Assembly (NCBI RefSeq): GCF_037176765.1
Contig: NC_090022.1
Location: 73,533,209 to 73,597,208, forward strand
From: Anolis sagrei
Lineage: Eukaryota > Chordata > Lepidosauria > Squamata > Anolidae
DNA length: 64,000 bases
Reading direction: 5' to 3'
A program made the translations under genes and the position numbers. Shown one piece after another: positions 58,061-64,000 of the stretch (positions are counted from its first letter, which is position 1; every line of letters starts with the position of its first letter). The notes below the pieces were generated by a model that was not told the origin of the DNA, made no database searches, and saw only the letters and a list, made by a program, of their open reading frames with translations.

Positions 58061-59320
58061 GTTAAACTCACAATCCCAACGCTGTACCACTACTTGTAAA
58101 AAGGATTATTATATAAATTCAATTAAGTGTTTGGAGGCTGCTGAGACTTTGCCACCAAAACACTATTTTCTGAGGTAATGTTCTGTGATCACTGGCTACC
58201 ACCACACTTAAAAGGAATTTTGAGTTTCTGGTTTGGCAAGAGGTTTCAAGTAAGCTGTGTTGTGCTGGATTCGCACTCAGGGCTCAGAACTCTGAGGTAA
58301 ATAACACTGAGATTCTTTTAAATAAATGCTGCCACCAATCTTAAACTCTGTTTCCTTTAACTGCTATGGAACTATTTTGCATAGAGGCACTCTTGAGACA
58401 GTTGTTTAATAAAGTACGAAGTTGTTTATTTGAGAGAATATCAATAATACAGGCACTTAAAGCTTAACGGTTGCTAGATTGAGTTAGAGCGTATGGTTAC
58501 TTTAAAAACAGTTCAATGCTTAGTTCCAAAAATAACTCTTCACTCCCTCAGGAAACTAGCAGACTTCCCTCTGACTAGAATTCCTTAAAACTCCAGACAG
58601 TCCTTTCCCTTGGATCTGCCTATTCTCTATACCAGCTATTCTACCTAATAGCTATCCATCTTTACTAACTGATCACTTTTGACTTCTTTGACTTCTCTTC
58701 TCCTAACATTCTCCAAAACCTAACTTTCTTCTCCAAGGCACAAACCCAAACTGAGCTGTCAGATTTTAAAACCCACCCTTACAGGCAATTTTTTTTCCTC
58801 CACTCTGGCTAAGCTCCGCCCACTTTCTTCCAGCCAATTACAAAGCTTCTCCACATTTCCCTCCATGCTGCTCCTAAGCTCCGCCCCCTCTAGGAAATGG
58901 GTTCTCTAAGATGGCTGCCTCCATGCACCATCTCATAAAATGGCTCCCGAAATACTTGGGCCTAGGTTGTTGTAGGTTTTTTCAGGCTATATGGCCATGT
59001 TCTAGAGGCATTCTCTCCTAATGTTTTACCTGCATCTATGGCAAGCATCCTCAGAGGTAGTGAGGTCTGTTGGAACTAGGAAAATCGGGTATATAAATCT
59101 GTGGAATGACCAGGATGGGACAAAGAACTCTTGTCTGTTGGAGCTAGGCGTGAATGTTTCAACTAACCACCTTGATTAGCATTTGATGGCCTGGCAGTTT
59201 TTTGGTGTGGCTTGTTAGTGCCTGGGGGAATCTTTTGTTGAGAGGTGATTAGCTGCCCCTGATTGGGCCTACTTTCTGAGCTTTCCCTGGCCTAAAAGGT
59301 AGGCAATTCATCACACCATT
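57937..59320 (-). mobile_element. Solo LTR, copy 1, with internal insertion
   Basis: 57942-59315, ends TGTAAAGG...CATCACA on plus; CCATT at 57937-57941 and 59316-59320 is a 5-bp duplication. About 1076 bp after subtracting the 298-bp insert at 58965-59262. Contains GGGCGGAGC boxes and AATAAAC on the minus strand. A G-rich microsatellite (TG)nGn lies at 58030-58061. Gypsy or ERV; fossil, internal region lost by LTR recombination. Confidence 0.75.
58956..59271 (-). mobile_element. Penelope-like insertion inside solo LTR
   Basis: TTGGGCCTA at 58956-58964 and 59263-59271 flanks a 298-bp insert starting GGTTGTTGTAGGTTTTTTC and containing 'ctatatggccatgttctaga' and 'ggcaagcatcctcagaggt'. Best preserved copy of the family in this window. 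Confidence 0.75.
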
Positions 59321-59616
59321 GTTCTGCGCCCTAGTCTCCAGGGCAGCAGAAAACAAACTTGCTCCCTCCTCTCTATGATTTCCCCTCACATATTTATACA
59401 TGGCTATCATGTTTCCTCTCAGCCTTCTCTTCTTTAGGCTAAACATGCCCCACTCTTTAAGCCACTCCTCGTAGGGCTTGTTCTCCAGATCCTTGATCAT
59501 TTTAGTCGTTCTCCTCTGGACACATTCCAGCTTGTCAACATCTCTCTTCAGCTGTGGTGCCCAGAATTGGACACATATTCCAGCTGTGGTCTGACCAAAG
59601 CAGAATAGAGGGGTAA

Positions 59617-60733
59617 CATGATATAAAGGATAGGGATTTATTTGTGAACAAATCCCAACCGCTGCAAACCAAAAATAATGGATTGAGGCTTAATTGGGGA
59701 ACAAAATCCTAGCCCCTTGCCACCAATATAATATAGTTGAGGCCTTATTTGTGAATGTAAAAAATACCAAAGCGCTGAACCAGTTATAAAAAAATTGAGG
59801 CTAATCTCCCACCAATATGGCTTCTGGGAATTAAAACCCAAAATCAAAAAGCTATAATGAAACTGGAGCTTTCTTCAGGCTGAAAAACCTTTTGAAAGAA
59901 CTCTGGCACCCACCAAACTCAAAAGCAAAGCCTTTAGCTTCCCTGAGGTATCTTTAGGCAAGAATGTGCTGGATTCGCACTCAGGCCTGTGCACTGAGGT
60001 AACACTGAAAGGATTTCTCCTTTAGAACATATGCTGCCACCATTATACCTTTTACTTCTTCAGTAAATTGCTTTTAAAACTTCCTACACCGAGGCACACA
60101 TGAGGCAGATGTTGTGAACAATAAAACAATTATGTTTATTTAAGAAAAGTTGAACAAAATAGGCATTAAGCTTAGTTGATTTGGAATATTGTCATAAAAA
60201 CGTGTGGTTTCTTTAAGCAGTTCAAATCTTAGTTGCAAGTTACCCTCCTTTCTCCCTCCAGAGATTACTGACAGGATTTCTTCTCTGAAAGTAACCCCAA
60301 ACTCCACACAGACAGTCCTTTTCCTTTGGGATCTGTCACTCCACTCCCCAGCTATCTTCCCTAATAGCTGTAATCTTCCCACTAACTATCTCTGCTAGCT
60401 AACTGACCACTTTAGGCCTTTCTCACTAATCTCTTCTCCACTCCAAGCCCCTAGCTCCTTCCCCTTTGACACCCAGAGTCAATCCCCTCTGACAGGGTTT
60501 TAAAATGTCCCCTTAAAGTCATTTTCTTCCTTTTCTAAGTTAAGCTCCGCCCACTCTCTCCCAGCCAATCACTAACTCCTCTCATTTCCCTCCAAGTACC
60601 TAAGCACACCCCCTTCAGGAAATAAGATTTAAAATGGATACCCCCGGCACCCTTTTCAAAATGGCTGCTGAACTTCCTGGGCTTACTTTCTAGCTTTACC
60701 AAGCCCAACAGGTAGGGAATTCACGACACATGC
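59617..60733 (-). mobile_element. Solo LTR, copy 2
   Basis: 59622-60728, 1107 bp, minus-strand start TGTCGTGAATTCCCTACC. The CR1 target CATG(A/C) is duplicated at 59617-59621 and 60729-60733. Shares with copy 1 'gtgctggattcgcactcagg', 'ttaagctccgcccactctct' and the order of all blocks. Solo LTR of the same family; fossil. Confidence 0.72.
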
Positions 60734-61771
60734 CTTCCCTGGATCTAGATACTATACTCCTATTGATGCAGGCCAAAATACCATTGACTTTTTAACCGCC
60801 ACATGACATTGTTGGCTCATATTGAACTTGTTGTTCATGAGGACTCCAAGATCTTTTTCACAAGTACTGCCATGTATCCCCCATTCTGTTTTTTTATTTC
60901 ATTTTTTCTACCTAAGTGGACTATCTTGCATTTGTCACTGTTGAACTTTTATTTTTATTTATATTTTATTAGTTTTGGCCCATCTCTTTAATCTGTTAAG
61001 ATCATTTTGAATTCTGCTCCTGTCTTCTGGTGTATTAGCTATCCCTCCCAATTTGGTGTCGTCTGCAAACTTGATGATCAAGCCTTCTAACCCTTCATCT
61101 AAGTCATTAATAAAGTTGTTGAACAGGACTGGGCCCAGGACAGAACCCTGCGGCACTCTGCTCATCACTTCTTTCCAAGATGAAGAGGAAGCATTGGTGA
61201 GCACCCTCTGGGTTCTCACTTAACCAATTATGGATCCACCTAACCATAGTTTTGCCACATTTGTCTATATTTGACTTATTTTCAAATGCTGAAATGGGGA
61301 AAAAAGCTTTAGGTAACTAGGATTGGACAGTAAAATGAATAAAGTAAATAATAAAAGGGGCACCAAAAACAAGTTGCTAACTTCAGAATGTGATCATAGG
61401 CATCCTATTATTTGACTCTGAGTGCTCTCACTATACATCATTATAGAACTTTCATGCCACTTTAACTGTTGTTGCAACATCCTACGGAATACTAGAATTT
61501 GTAGTTTCATGAGGCATTGTAGCTCTCTAGCCAAGAATTCTAGGTTTCCCTCCCTAAATTGCAAATCCCAGGATTACATAAGAAGCAAACATGGCTGGTC
61601 AAGTGGAGTCACTGTGCTATAATTGTGTAGCATGGAAGGATGATATGTGTACACTGTGTCCCAGCTCTGTTTGCTGATGTTGGGATTCTTATACTAAAAC
61701 TAAGTAGAGCTGACAAACATGAAGCCTTCCCACCCTGATGTAAGCCACTCACTGGAGAGTATTATCCTTAC

Positions 61772-61841
61772 CTGGAGGTGGTGAAAACTGCATAAAGCAA
61801 TGGGTTACGCTTGTCTCTGGTTGGCAGCAGGAAGACATCAC
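61772..61841 (-). CDS. SEMA3B: SEMA3B 70-bp Sema-domain exon
   Basis: Reads DVFLLPTRDKRNPLLYAVFT then TS, phase 1 to 2. 70 bp is the conserved size of this exon in class 3 semaphorin genes. Acceptor CATGTTCAG, donor TCCAG|GTAAGG. Confidence 0.94.

Positions 61842-64000
<2,159 letters not shown>

Larger units (their letters stand above)
57693..61285 (-). mobile_element. CR1 LINE copy in three pieces
   Basis: Minus-strand order: 61285-60729 (SRVPQGSVLGPVLFNNFIND, KFADDTKLGG of the reverse transcriptase), 59621-59316 (YEEWLKEWGMFSLKKRRLRG, LFSAALETRAQNNG), 57941-57693 (NGFKLQERRFHLNIRKNFLP, SVVEAPSLEVFKKRLNGHLS, then ATTCTATGATTCTATAG-type terminal octamers). The pieces join without loss at AQNNG|FKLQERR once the LTRs are removed, so this was one insertion. 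Coding is broken by changes. 5' truncated. Confidence 0.85.
57313..61771 (-). other. SEMA3B largest intron, nested repeats
   Basis: Phase 2 intron of 4459 bp. More than 3.5 kb is a CR1 copy with two solo LTRs, one carrying a further insert. A palindromic MITE of the 40930-41180 family lies at about 61430-61640 ('actttcatgccactttaact', 'agtggagtcactgtgctata'). Confidence 0.75.

Noticed and set aside
60959-61219. An 86-codon reverse-transcriptase frame as a host gene exon
   Set aside because: It is the CR1 reverse-transcriptase core of an interrupted, 5'-truncated LINE copy lying inside a SEMA3B intron.

Overview
The window looks like nuclear DNA of a squamate reptile, most likely a lizard. 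It holds two vertebrate genes with canonical introns (an OAS1-type 2'-5'-oligoadenylate synthetase and the 3' two thirds of semaphorin SEMA3B). These sit in a repeat landscape typical of squamates: CR1 and L2 LINEs, tRNA-derived SINEs with the CTCCTGACAC tail, many small hAT-type MITEs, Helitrons with a GCCACGC hairpin, Penelope-like fragments, LTR elements and triplet microsatellites. Species cannot be fixed from this alone.

Layout. 1-25.8 kb is gene-free: old LINE/SINE/MITE debris plus one striking young insertion, a complete Ty1/copia retrotransposon (2795-8062) with a single 1346-codon gag-pol frame, near-identical LTRs, a perfect 5-bp target duplication and a primer site complementary to the anticodon half of initiator tRNA-Met, as in Drosophila copia. 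25.9-40.4 kb is the OAS gene on the minus strand (five coding exons; introns full of transposons, including a full-ended Helitron and a Penelope-like copy split by a solo LTR). 40.4-49.8 kb is intergenic, with a reverse-oriented Helitron carrying a 128-bp minisatellite and a nested hAT element. 49.86-63.19 kb is SEMA3B on the minus strand (ten coding exons, 5' end beyond the window). Its largest intron holds a CR1 copy interrupted by two solo LTRs of one family, one of which is itself interrupted.

The two genes are transcribed in the same direction but have unrelated roles: OAS makes 2-5A in the interferon antiviral response, SEMA3B is a secreted guidance protein. No prokaryotic features, CRISPR arrays or RNA genes were seen. 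The observations most worth following are the whole copia copy and its half-tRNA primer site, a diverged duplicated block on both sides of OAS exon 1 carrying interferon-type GAAA repeats, a 98%-identical 96-bp inverted pair in OAS intron 3, and the nested insertion stacks.
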